A stretch of DNA of 64,000 nt, taken from contig JALQPE010001740.1 in assembly GCA_030407315.1 (NCBI GenBank), positions 248,001-312,000 of the forward strand, given 5' to 3'. Made by a program: the position numbers and the translations under genes. Source of the DNA: Asparagopsis taxiformis (lineage: Eukaryota > Rhodophyta > Florideophyceae > Bonnemaisoniales > Bonnemaisoniaceae). A model generated the notes under the pieces. The model was given only the letters and a program-made list of their open reading frames with translations, searched no databases and was not told the DNA's origin. Below are positions 51,332 through 61,226 of this stretch, one piece after another (positions within the stretch are counted from its first letter, which is position 1; every line of letters begins with the position of its first letter).

Positions 51332-52005
51332 ACTGTGCCGTCATGCAGAGTGGCGAGCGCAGCCCCCAGTTCAATCATTTGCCCCAATCACCAACTGTAC
51401 ATAGACAAAAACCAATAGGTTGTAAATAAACAAACCTTCCATCGATATTGCACACCTTCTGCCATTCGTCCACAACTGCATCAATGTCTCAATAATGGCC
51501 GCACTCTCCACAATCAACAACCCCACTTTACATTGGGTAGATTCCCAGATACCCCGACAACGGGATATACTTTGTTGTTGTCGCACCGCTCGTTATGCGC
51601 ATCTGCCGTTCCGCTCAGAGATGGCGGTCTCCCGGTAAGTCTTCTGCTACCATACCAGCGCGCTCAGTTCATCATACTCCATGGTGTCATAGCACAAGTG
51701 CTATCAAATGCTTAGTACGATACCGCGCGGAACAAGCATACGAGGCTCTCGCTTTCTGGAACAAGCATGTATGCTTAATATCGTTAGATGGGAAAGGGCG
51801 ATAAATTCGTACTATAGCGGATCAAGTAGGCTCGGAGGATCCACTGCATCCTGAGAGAGGCAGGGTGTACGACTTGGTCGTAAGAACTGGTCGGTGGGCG
51901 GTTGATATTTTCGACTGGTATTTTTTCTCAAACGGATTACCGAACATGCAGCGTAGCACACGTGTATAATATATTAATTTTGAATTTATTTCAAGAGCAC
52001 TCGAA
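51332..52005. other. Intergenic region left of copia-like LTR
   Basis: 674 bp. Short frames only. Nothing recognised. Confidence 0.35.
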
Positions 52006-52297
52006 TGTTCGCCCGCCGATTCTTAATCCAAAGTTTGGAAGCTGAGGGCCTTTCTCACGAGCAGAATATGCTCGAGCATGCTGGGAATAGAGGGCTGTGA
52101 TTGGCTCGTCCGCATAGATGTACGGGACACCCTTTCTTGATTTATTAAACACGTAATCTCAGTGGTCGCTCCACTTGTGACGAACAACTCCTACATTACA
52201 GCACTTACAGTAGGTTATTGTATTTAACCAGACTCACCGTCGCCACGGTCAACGATAAAGACAACAGTTAAGAGACCGTCAACACATTCTCTTCACA
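52006..52297 (+). repeat. Candidate copia-type 5' LTR
   Basis: A 292-bp segment starting TGTTCGCC and ending CTTCACA, i.e. 5'-TG...CA-3'. Inside is a TATA-like TGTATTTAACC near 52219. It is followed directly by a primer-site-like sequence and a gag-like remnant. The matching 3' LTR was not found in the window, so the boundaries rest on these signals alone. Confidence 0.35.
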
Positions 52298-52313
52298 GAT
52301 TATCGGCCCAGAT
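52298..52313 (+). other. Candidate copia-type primer-binding site (initiator-tRNA half)
   Basis: GATTATCGGCCCAGAT directly follows the candidate LTR. It resembles the Drosophila copia primer site (…TTATGGGCCCAG…), which pairs with the internal, anticodon-cleaved half of initiator tRNA-Met. The resemblance is recalled and imperfect. Confidence 0.35.
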
Positions 52314-52448
52314 CTACCACTGCGCAAACCCATCGCTCCACAACCCTACGCATTTCCCAACCCACCCCGGCCCACTGCTCGAAGACCACGGCGTTGATCA
52401 CTATCCCGCTCGAAAAGCGCCTCCGCACACGTTCGTCCTACTCAACAA

Positions 52449-52890
52449 GTGAGGCGACAAAATTCACATTGTACTCACAACTCCACTCACCAGCTCCCTC
52501 ACACAAATATCTGGCGATCAGATTGCATCAACTATGCCTCCTCCCGCACCCTTACCAATCCAGCACAACCTAGAAATCCCCTGCTCACCGCGGATAACTT
52601 CATCCCCTGGAGCATTGCTGTAGAGCATTTTGCTCACGCCCAGGGCGTTTATGAATATCTCCAACCTCCCCGTCCTCATCGGACCCACCATAATCGCAAT
52701 ACATCGCACCAAACATACACAGGCTCAGCTCCTGTTTCTTTCGTCCATTTCCCCGGAAATCTTACTCGACTTCACCCATGACGAGCAAAGAGGACCCATC
52801 TCATACCTCTATGCAAAAATCAAAACATTACTAACCAAATTACCACCCGAGAACCATCCAGATAACCTGCGTCGCGAGCTCGTGAGATAA
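52449..52890 (+). pseudogene. Copia-like gag remnant
   Basis: Two overlapping frames together resemble the Ty1/copia Gag N-terminus. Frame 1 has NPLLTADNFIPWSIAVEHFA and HAQGVYEYLQ, like the '..L.G.NY..W...+...L...GLW..+' block. Frame 2, from about 52700, has RTKHTQAQLLFLSSISPEIL, then YLYAKIKTLLTKLPPENHP, and stops near 52890. A frameshift at about 52680-52700 separates them. No zinc knuckle, integrase or RT follows, so the copy is broken or truncated. Confidence 0.45.
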
Positions 52891-55298
52891 ATGGGATCAT
52901 GACCGACCGATCACGGATTATATTCAGACACACCAACAGTTGCGGACTACAATGATCCGTTCTCGTTTCCCAGACATCCAAAATGAGCAAAAACCGTCAA
53001 ATTACTCTTATAAGGTATTGAGCATCATGAATATTGGACAGTACTCTTGCGAACACTGTCGGCCCATGCAGACATCAATCCCAAACGCCACTATCTCTCG
53101 ACCAAGTCATCTCTATGCTCATCAAACATGACTAAATCCATAGGCGTGCAGCTAGCTCCCACCCAGCTCTCACGTTTCCCCCTCATTCCAGACATCCAAA
53201 CCCTCAGAGGCGTCGAAACATCATGCTCAATCGTACAGAAAAAAAGCCCCTACCCGCCCATACTCGTTTCACCCGAAAAATAATATTCGGAAACCCCTCG
53301 GACACAGCGGTCCTTGGTGCAAATTCCATGGGCTCAGCTCCCACTCCACGGCTGACTGTCGCCTCCGTAGAATATTTCAAGACTATGCGCAAGCATCTCC
53401 GAAGATGGCGAACAACCAATTCTGGCACAGTGTGGGACTCGTCCCGTATTGCGCTGCGAGCGGTCGCGGGAGGATGATTCCAGGCGTCCCGAAAAGGCAC
53501 CAGGAGGGGTCGCTTAAGCGGTACGCTCGCGAGCGTGAGTGGGCGTTCAGTAAGGAATCAGCCACGAAGAGCCGCGCTACTAATTGCTAGCCGCGGTGAC
53601 GTGGCAGAGGAATTGTCGCCCAAGGGGGAATGGGCGCGTGCCGCCTTGCATTGGCACCGGGCCACATTGCTTGCGCGGGACCCTTCGGCGAGTGTGCAAC
53701 GTGTAGCGATATTGGCGCGATTAGTTACACACGTGTACGAGCGGGAAGATTCTCCCGTTACAACTGTGCACGTGTATGCTACGTCTGGCCAGTTCCATTA
53801 GCATACACGTAGCAACGTAGCAGTTAGCCCAATTGGCCCCGGGCGTATAAAGACCCCACAAGGGCCGTAGACCACCGGTCCGGGGACCAATGGTCCTGGT
53901 CCGGTCCCGGCCGACTCCTTGACCATTTAAGGTCAACGGACTGACCACTAAGCTACAATAAAGGCAGATCGTTCGGTTCCAAGTCGTTCGACTGTGGTCG
54001 TTTAACTTACAACTGTGGAGCGACGTAGTTCTATAAGTAGCTGGTACGAGCTATGGACACGGTGTCCTTCGAACGAAACACAACGAAACAGTGCCACCCG
54101 CTGGTGTTTGACTGTATTTTTGGTAGCAAAGAAAAGGATAGGGTAGAGTTTAGCAGGTAGACACGGGCGTCACGACGCAACGTTCCACGCGTGGTTCACG
54201 TTTGCTAAGCGAGGTGGCACGTCACCGGAGGCGCTCTCAACCAAACCTGTAGGCACGACACGCGATCAGCCTCACGTGTGGCAATGGGCAGGGAGTACGC
54301 AGCTCGACGGAGACGAAGCCTCGTTAGGCAGAAACGTAAAGCGAAAACGTAGAAGTCAGTCGTAGACTAGAGCACGTTGCCCGATCGTTGCTTGTCCCCT
54401 TTCCCTCCCGGCACGTTGCCAATACCTATTTAGCCACGAAGGCATCGCATTACAGTGTAAACACTGCTCGTAACGTCCCCGAATGGGAAAGGACCTTGTG
54501 GGTCGCGCGTGTGGACCCGTTGGTCCGTTGGCCGCGTGCCAGTCCGTTCGCTGCAACCGTGTGCCGAATGCGCGCGCATATGCCAGCAATGCTCGTACAT
54601 TGCTGTCGCCGGTCGTATCCGCTGAAATTAGAATTCCGCGGAAATCGTAAATATTTGCCATTTTCGAATTGGCCACGTATACTACACAGCCCCACCCCCA
54701 CCCCCACACGTGGACGTTTCGGCCACGCGAGGCCCCTCAGGATACGCCTGAGACACGTGGGTTTGGCGCCTGTTCGGGTACAATTGCGGACGTGGCAATT
54801 GTCCCGAAAAATCTCGCTTAAACGTACGTGGCCCGGTTGGCCAATCGGTCGGCCCACGGCGCCGGAGCGCGCGTGCGCCCCTGCCTCCTCGTAATCATCG
54901 GGGCCCGCCCGTTGGCATCGTTCGACAATGCCTCGTTGTAGGCGTTTCCTGCAATCGAATGCAGTGTCCAGTTCCACCACGCGGGTGTGTTTCGAATCAG
55001 CGTGATACGCACGCAGGCCGCGGCCATCTCGTGAATCTCGTGCCAGCGGGCATTACGACAACGGTCGCCAGAAGGTTATTTAAGCCGCGGATTAAGCCTG
55101 ATAGCGGTCGTCGCTTTCTCTTCCTTCACCATCGTCATCTTGTCGGCTCGCAGCCTTTTCCTTCTGCATCCCTCTTTCCCCCGCTGGGTACTCCTGGTCG
55201 CTTCCGCTCTCTCCGCTCTCTTGTTTCGTCTTGCCCGCGTGGCTCTCGTCTTCGTGCTCGTTGCACTCTTCGTGAACATTGCGTACAGAATAAACACG
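52891..55298. other. Repeat-derived region without intact genes
   Basis: 2.4 kb of mixed composition. The left third continues the G-poor copia-like sequence; from about 53500 the DNA is CG-rich. Two promoter-like spots occur: GCGTATAAAGACCCC at about 53844-53858 and GGTTATTTAAGCC at about 55073-55085. The second lies 215 bp before the gag-like ORF, so this may be the LTR and leader of that element; LTR ends could not be fixed. Confidence 0.35.
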
Positions 55299-55916
55299 AT
55301 GGTTACGACGCGCAGCACCGATACCAACTCTCCGCGGCCCGCCGGCTCTGCTGGAGGTGGAGCGAGGAACCCTTCGCAGGGCGCTCCCTCCCTCGCCGGA
55401 GTCGGTGCGCCGCCAGCGACGGAAGCGTCCGTCGCGCCCGCCCCGCCCGTTGGGGCGGTTCAAGCCGTTGCTCCGCAGGCCGCTGCCTCGTCGTCTCGCC
55501 CGACGGCTTCCAATCCGCCTGTCGAGGCTGCAGGGAGCGTTGCCGCTCATGATGATGACGCCGCGGCGACAGCCTCAAGTCCGGAATCGCCTATAGTACC
55601 GGAGGTCGTACCCTCTGGCCGCGGGGTGGTTGTGATGGCCGCGACCGCACCTTCGCGTCGTGCTGAAGCAGTGTCGCGCGCCGGGGAGCCTCATCGTGAG
55701 GTTTCGCCTCAGTCTCCTCGTCAGGATTCGCCGGGGTCGGATGTTCCCGCGGGAACTGTTGGGACCTCCGTCCGTGACGGGGTTGCGCTCGACTCGAGTT
55801 CCCTGACCCATGCGTGGGCGGCGCTGCCTCGGGCTGCCATAACGGACGAGGACGTGGCCACGTTGGCTAAAGATCATCTGGATGCACGTGTCGTACCGCC
55901 TGGCGGTCCTCGCTGA
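55299..55916 (+). CDS. Gag-like N-terminal ORF of an interrupted retroelement
   Basis: 205 residues from ATG 55299 (MVTTRSTDTNSPRPAGSAGG). Ala/Pro/Ser-rich, low complexity, ending AKDHLDARVVPPGGPR. The MVTTRS opening is typical of Ty3/gypsy polyproteins. It ends 41 bp before the 5' LTR of the next element, so it looks like a gag start cut off by that insertion. It lacks capsid or zinc-knuckle motifs, and the identity is inferred from context. Confidence 0.4.
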   Translation: MVTTRSTDTNSPRPAGSAGGGARNPSQGAPSLAGVGAPPATEASVAPAPPVGAVQAVAPQAAASSSRPTASNPPVEAAGSVAAHDDDAAATASSPESPIVPEVVPSGRGVVVMAATAPSRRAEAVSRAGEPHREVSPQSPRQDSPGSDVPAGTVGTSVRDGVALDSSSLTHAWAALPRAAITDEDVATLAKDHLDARVVPPGGPR

Positions 55917-55957
55917 TCGAGCCGTGTCGCTTCCCAATTGGGTACCCACTTACGGGA

Positions 55958-56572
55958 TGTGCCAATCAGAAGGCACCAGCCAACTGGCGTGTTTCCTATA
56001 CTTAGGACAAGCTAAGGCTGACTAATAACCCCACCCGGGCCTATCGGCCCCGGCCATGACCCCACAAGGGGCAAATTTTAACTTAGGCTGATCAGCCATA
56101 CATTACAATGTAAGCCTATTGGCAATGACCTCGCGGGTAGGCGAGCGCCAGTAATTGGGTTCTGATTGGTCACTAACTGGATATTTATTCCTAACCACTA
56201 ACCCTAGCTTACAGTAGACTTAGTATAAAACCGCCACTGGAATAGCCAGTAGGCACGGTTTCTAGAGTAACGTAAACTCAAGTGGAATTACGACCCATTG
56301 GAACAGTGTTCGCATACCTATTGTTCAACCCCTCTCCGGGAAAACCTTAGGGTTAGCCAACAGCTCGACGGACTACGTCACTCGCTCTATCCATACGCCT
56401 CTCGCGTGAGCACCCCTTTGTCGCACAACCCCCTCCGGGTAGCGACACCTTCTCTCTTACGAGACTACCCGCTGGGTACCTATAAGGTTCATCTGCTCTA
56501 CCAGTTCCTCTACCGAGGCTCGGGACACCTGTCGGGTGGTTTGCCGCTCTAGCGGATTTTCTACCTGCTACA
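55958..56572 (+). repeat. 5' LTR of gypsy element 1
   Basis: 615 bp from TGTGCCAATCAG to GCTACA, followed by T and then the primer site. TATAAA at 56224-56229 probably marks the U3 promoter. The right end is well fixed by the primer site; the left end rests on the TGTG start shared in form with the second element and on the preceding ORF ending there. Confidence 0.55.
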
Positions 56573-56573
56573 T

Positions 56574-56591
56574 TGGTCTCTCGACCTAGAA
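56574..56591 (+). other. tRNA primer-binding site of gypsy element 1
   Basis: TGGTCTCTCGACCTAGAA, starting with TGG (complement of CCA). An identical 18-mer occurs at 62014-62031 while the flanks differ. The complement gives a plausible tRNA 3' end: T-stem CTAGG, acceptor TCGAGAG, discriminator A, CCA. Confidence 0.75.
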
Positions 56592-56649
56592 ACTTGTACC
56601 CTCGGGTAAGTCTCTTTGAGAGAAATTTCCCTTCACAATCATCTTCACG

Positions 56650-58572
56650 ATGCCTCGTAACCCTACAGCGGGACCCTCTAGTGAGGACATAGCGCCTGCC
56701 AGCGACTTATCCGACTCGGATCTGATCGCCGAAGAAGGCGTGGTGATTAACACCCTGCAAGACCGAGCCGACCGAATCTTCAACGAACGGTTGGAGGAGT
56801 TCAAGGCTGAATTCAGCACCGTCGTCGAGAAGACTGTTCAAGACCGCAGGGCGGAAATCGTAGACGCTACGGTCGAAACCGTCATGGAACTGGTCGAGCC
56901 AAAGCTGATTGCCGCCAGCCGAGAAGCCACCCAAGATCGGGACGCCGAGTTCCCAGCGGAAACCTGGAATCAGGTCAAAGCCGAATTCGCTAAACGCGTA
57001 TCCCTTTTGGAAACTCGTCTGGAGGAGCTTTCGATTCACGGCTTTAATGCTAGTCCATTAGGACAACAAGAGTTTCCTGCTCGCCGCATCCGATCGGCTG
57101 ATTTCCCTGACCCTACATCCGGTAGGGAGGAAGAAGAAGATCCCCGATTCGATCAAGTCGCAGAAGCAACCCGACATCTGTCCGACCGTGTCGACGCCCT
57201 CGCCGAATCACTATCCCAAACAGGGAATATCTCTCGCACGAGACAGCACACTCGTGCCACCGGATCTGCACCGGAAAATTCCTCGTGGGACGATGAAGAA
57301 TGACCTCTTGAGGAAGGCTTAGTGCCTTTGAAGGTCCGCGAACCCGCGTTCGACCTAGTGGTCTCCTATCGGTACTACCGACTCAAGAACAAGTCCCTAA
57401 CGACTGATACCCCAATGGGTAAATCAAGAAGCTTGTATAAGCTAACGGAGAAGATCCGTAATTTCAACGCGTCATTCGCGCCGTTCGATGGTACGGAACC
57501 CATCGATATCCTCCGGTTCCTCGCGGAATTTCAAGATGCATGTGATTCATGCGGAGTCTCGGAGGGAGAAGCTACCAAGTTACTCAAGTATTTCCTAGAA
57601 GGAGAACCTCAAAGGTTTATCGCCGCCGAGGCGCGAAAGCGCAAGCTTCTCAACCATCTGCATCAGCAGATCACTTGGCCTCAAGCCGTAAACGCCCTTC
57701 TGGCTCGCTACGCGACAGACAACGTCCTAGCGGACGCTTATGACGCGGTAACGCGTACACGGCAAGGGCCGGATGAAGATGAAGCTGCATACGCAGACAG
57801 GCTGCAGGACGCTGCTCTCCTGTGTGCGAACGTCTTCTCGGAAAGAGACTTGGTCAACTACTACCTCAAGGGCCTACGCCCAGAGGTTAAACACACCGTC
57901 AAGGTGACTATAGGCCGCAGTGGCGGAGAAGATTTTCTGGCCGTCCGTAACCTTGCTAAAGGACTCGGGGACTCTTTACGAGCATCGCTACCCGCGAAAC
58001 CTAAGGCTTACCCTACTCGGGAAATCGCGGACCGTAAACGCAAAGCGTTGCTCGCTACCGTACCCGGAGAACCGGCCGTGATACCGCGGACCCCGCCGCC
58101 GACCTTACCTTCCCCTACCGGGAACCCAATGGGCGCGCCAATGCAGGCCCCTACCCTAACGGGAGAACATCTTAAACTCGCTGAGAGTATGATCCCCGAA
58201 GGGGCTGTTACGTGGAGATGCTCTGGCTGTCGCCAACCAGGGCACGTGTTATACACTTGCCCTTACCTACCGCCCTCTGTGGGAACTTACTTCGCCTTTG
58301 CGAACTACACGTATCGGCGAGAACCGGAACATGTTATGCGCCGCCAACAGCGCCAGTCCGACCGGTTCAACCGGAAAAGGGATTACCCTAAAACCGTTCT
58401 CCAACGGTCAAACCCTCCAACACGCATGGTTGCGTTCGCCGATAACGAAAATCATCCCAAATCGGGCCCTCTGAGGCGAGACATTTTAGAGTGTAACGGA
58501 TCTACCGTAACGGCTCAAGATGTTGCCGATGCCTTGGAAACCTCCGATGACTCCGACACGTCGGAAAACTAG
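56650..58572 (+). pseudogene. gag of gypsy element 1, interrupted by an in-frame TGA
   Basis: Two open parts share one frame: 56650-57303 (217 residues, MPRNPTAGPSSED...) and 57304-58572. The first is acidic and coiled-coil-like (RIFNERLEEFKAEFSTVVEK). The second has the capsid-like region (FNASFAPFDGTEPIDILRFL, CGVSEGEATKLLKYFLEGEP, FSERDLVNYYLKGLRPE) and a zinc knuckle CX2CX4HX4C at about 58219-58260 (CSGCRQPGHVLYTC). TGA at 57301-57303 separates them. In element 2 the aligned codon is GGA (DNGPAHPGLV versus EE*PLEEGLV), so this is most simply a nonsense mutation. Confidence 0.8.
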
Positions 58573-59363
58573 CGACGGGGAGTGAGGTGTCGCACTCCCG
58601 TCAGGAGGTGGAGCGATTACGCTACTCGGTGGACATCTCACCACAACCACCTCCGCAGGAAGAGACCGCAACTCCCTCTAGGGACCAAAGTCTTTCCCAG
58701 ACACCAACCCCTTCGGGTTCCCCCACAGGGACTCGAACCTCAAGGCCGAAAGACTCATGCCTGCTTAAGGCCGCCCATTACGTAGTAATGGGTTCCATCG
58801 GACTCGATCCGTCAGTCCTCACACCTATGCGTATGGTGATGGACACCGGGTCCGGACCATCGGTCATCCATGAAAGGAGCTTACCCAAAAACTGGGAACA
58901 ATTCCAAGTCCCGACGGGAAAAGTTCCACAATTGGCTGATGCCAACGGCAATCCTCTTCGGATAAAAGGCAAGATCACACTGTCATTACAGTTAGGCCAC
59001 AAGTCCTTTGAGGAAGAATTCTTCGTCGCGCCTAAGTTGGCCGTACACCTCATCTTGGGAACTGGAGCAATGAATACCCACGTAGACGCAATTAGGTGCC
59101 GGGCCCAACGAATCGATATTCACGACGGCGGGTCGATAGCTATCCTAGTGATGTCGATTATGCGTAAAATATCCCCCACCCTTTCGTGCTACGTGGATGC
59201 CTCGCGACCCTCTAATGGGATTAACTTAGACCGCCAGCCTCATGGCATTCGGTTGTCACAAAGTGCGAATATTCCTCTGCGGAGTCAAATGTCAACTACT
59301 CTTGTATGCGCCAGTGGCGGCTTGAGTATACTCACACCGAGAGATCGGATACTTACCCTATAA
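58551..59363 (+). CDS. Aspartic protease of gypsy element 1 (-1 frame to gag)
   Basis: The frame opens at 58551 and overlaps the gag end by about 20 nt in the -1 frame, as in elements that make Gag-Pol by frameshifting. The retropepsin active site is MVMDTGSGPSV (DTG), followed by FFVAPKLAVHLILGTGAM, which corresponds to the flap and 'ILG.D' region; the usual second Asp is replaced (LGTGAM). The open frame ends at a TAA at 59361-59363, before RT, so the Pol frame is broken here. Confidence 0.7.
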   Translation, partial: LRHVGKLATGSEVSHSRQEVERLRYSVDISPQPPPQEETATPSRDQSLSQTPTPSGSPTGTRTSRPKDSCLLKAAHYVVMGSIGLDPSVLTPMRMVMDTGSGPSVIHERSLPKNWEQFQVPTGKVPQLADANGNPLRIKGKITLSLQLGHKSFEEEFFVAPKLAVHLILGTGAMNTHVDAIRCRAQRIDIHDGGSIAILVMSIMRKISPTLSCYVDASRPSNGINLDRQPHGIRLSQSANIPLRSQMSTTLVCASGGLSILTPRDRILTL

Positions 59364-59556
59364 GAAAAGGAAGATGTACCCCTGATATGCTTTAGATGAC
59401 CCAATGATGTACGTGATATCTCTACTATACGCAAGAGATACTTCGCTGATGTCCGAGAGATGAGCGTATGGACATCTCCCGTCCATCATTGGTGTATCGC
59501 TATGCGGCCATCAGCTGAAGAGCAAATTTTCCTTATCTGTACATCAGAGGAACACC

Positions 59557-60990
59557 GTGCATGTCATAGGTTCATCATGCGGCCATCTTTGGTACATCTC
59601 TAAGGCTTACTGGGTTCAACGACATAGTGTCTCTATCCCGAATGGGGTTGCGGAAGTCATCCCGCGACAGGAATTCCTGACTATCTTAACTAACTTCGGT
59701 ACATCCGGCAAGTACCTCCCTAAAGGGACAATCATTGGCTATGCCCTTCGGGCTCCTGAACGGCCGATGCGCCCCATGGCTCTTGGCTGTTCCACTTCCT
59801 CCCAAGAGGCCCTCGCTGTGGCAACCACTCTCCATCAGGAAACTGAGGCTGATGACGCTCAACCAGTAAGCTGGAAACAAGAAGTCTCTCTAGACCACCT
59901 TGGTCAAACCCCGTTACGGGAACGCATCCTCAATATGCTGTCTCGCTATGAGTCTATGTGGGATGGAACTCTGGGAGATATCCGTGCTACGGAACACCGA
60001 ATCAACATCGTCGAAGGAAGCAAGCACAGACGGCAACAACCCTATCGGATAGGACCTGCTCGTCGAGAGATTGCACGGAAGGAAATCACCAGCATGCTGG
60101 AAAAAGGAGTGACTGAACCATCGACCTCCGAGTGGGCTAGCCCAGTGGTACTTGTCCCGAAAAAGGATGGAAAACTACGCTTTTGCGTTGACTACCGGGG
60201 TCTGAACGACATCACCGTCAATGATGTTTACCCCCTTCCAGGAATGGACGATTTTATTTACTCCCTTGGAGATGCCCAGGTGTTCACCACCTTGGATTGT
60301 AATTCTGGCTATTGGCAGATACCTGTTGCACAGGACAACCGTGATAAGACGTCATTTACCTCCCATTTGGGAACATATCGCTTTAAGCGTTTGCCCTTTG
60401 GCTTGAAGAATGCTCCGGCAACGTTCCAACGTGCCATAGATATCATCCTGAGCAGCGTTCGCTGGCAGACTTGTCTGATCTACTTAGACGATGTGATCGT
60501 ATTCTCTCGGGACGAGGCCGAACATCTCCACCATGTGGACCAGGTCCTTTCCCTCCTACGGAAGGCAGGTGTTACCCTGAAGTTGACAAAGTTTCATTTC
60601 TTCGAGAAGAAGGTGGACTACCTGGGGCATGTCGTAATGCCAGGCAAGTTAGCTGTCGCACAGAACGCCACTGCGGCTATCGCCGATGCGATGTTTCCCC
60701 AAAATCCCACGCAGATGCGATCCTTCTTAGGAAGTTGCGGAGTCTTCCGACGGTTCATCAAAGGATATGCCGCAATTGCGCATCCCTTAAACGAAATGCT
60801 GACTAAAGACAGCCTCCCTAAGTTCGGGAAAGACCCTCCCTCTGAGGAGCAGCTACGAGCGTTCACCACCCTCAAGGAGGTTATGATCAAGCCACCGATA
60901 CTGGCTCTACCCAAGTTGAGTAAACCCTACACCGTGCACGGTGTAGGGCGTCCGTATCCATGGATACGGACGCTTCCGCATACCAAATAG
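59557..60990 (+). CDS. Reverse transcriptase of gypsy element 1
   Basis: Open frame of about 477 codons with no ATG needed (part of Pol). Ty3/gypsy RT motifs in order: VTEPSTSEWASPVVLVPKKD, GKLRFCVDYRGLNDITV, VFTTLDCNSGYWQIPV, YRFKRLPFGLKNAPATFQRA, catalytic YLDDVIVFS at 60481 onward, KFHFFEKKVDYLGHVV and the connection domain (QMRSFLGSCGVFRRFI). The catalytic Asp pair is intact. The frame then runs into a 26-bp palindromic insertion and ends out of frame at 60990. Confidence 0.9.
   Translation: MHVIGSSCGHLWYISKAYWVQRHSVSIPNGVAEVIPRQEFLTILTNFGTSGKYLPKGTIIGYALRAPERPMRPMALGCSTSSQEALAVATTLHQETEADDAQPVSWKQEVSLDHLGQTPLRERILNMLSRYESMWDGTLGDIRATEHRINIVEGSKHRRQQPYRIGPARREIARKEITSMLEKGVTEPSTSEWASPVVLVPKKDGKLRFCVDYRGLNDITVNDVYPLPGMDDFIYSLGDAQVFTTLDCNSGYWQIPVAQDNRDKTSFTSHLGTYRFKRLPFGLKNAPATFQRAIDIILSSVRWQTCLIYLDDVIVFSRDEAEHLHHVDQVLSLLRKAGVTLKLTKFHFFEKKVDYLGHVVMPGKLAVAQNATAAIADAMFPQNPTQMRSFLGSCGVFRRFIKGYAAIAHPLNEMLTKDSLPKFGKDPPSEEQLRAFTTLKEVMIKPPILALPKLSKPYTVHGVGRPYPWIRTLPHTK
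60925..60973. repeat. Two adjacent perfect palindromes (26-bp inverted-flank insertion)
   Basis: 60925-60948 is a perfect 24-nt palindrome (CCCTACACCGTG and its complement) and 60948-60973 a perfect 26-nt palindrome (centre CCATGG). Removing 26 bp restores KPYTV-DTDASAYQIG in frame across the RT/RNase H joint. The inserted bases are an inverted 12-nt copy of the left flank plus an inverted 12-nt copy of the right flank, and a doubled TG. Confidence 0.85.
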
Positions 60991-61226
60991 GATGCGCTCT
61001 GCTCCAGCAGCAAGAGGAAGAGAATGATCTCAAGCCAATTGGCTATTGGTCGCGCACCTTGACTAAACCTGAAAGAGGATACTCCCCTACGGAGCGCGAG
61101 TGCTTGGCCGTAGTATGGGCTGTAACTATCCTACGTCCATACTTGGAGCAAAAAAAGTTTGTAGTCCGGACGGACCATAACGCGCTGCGTTGGCTAATGA
61201 ATATCAATGACCCCTCAGGGATGTGA
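60963..61226 (+). pseudogene. RNase H domain of gypsy element 1, truncated
   Basis: Frame after the insertion: DTDASAYQIGCALLQQQEEE, then PIGYWSRTLTKPERGYSPTE, RECLAVVWAVTILRPYLEQK and FVVRTDHNALRWLMNINDPS. These are the Ty3/gypsy RNase H motifs with the first catalytic Asp and the later TDH. Where the family continues 'GRL.RW', the frame stops at once (GM*), exactly where the second element's LTR starts. Confidence 0.85.

Larger units (their letters stand above)
55958..61221 (+). mobile_element. Ty3/gypsy LTR retrotransposon 1, damaged and truncated at right
   Basis: Order: 5' LTR, primer site, gag (with internal TGA), protease in the -1 frame, a broken linker, RT, a palindromic insertion, and RNase H cut after NDPSG. 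Gag-PR-RT-RH order and RT type place it in Ty3/gypsy. Integrase and 3' LTR are missing because a second element begins at 61222; the remainder may lie beyond the right edge. At least four lesions make it non-autonomous. Confidence 0.8.
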
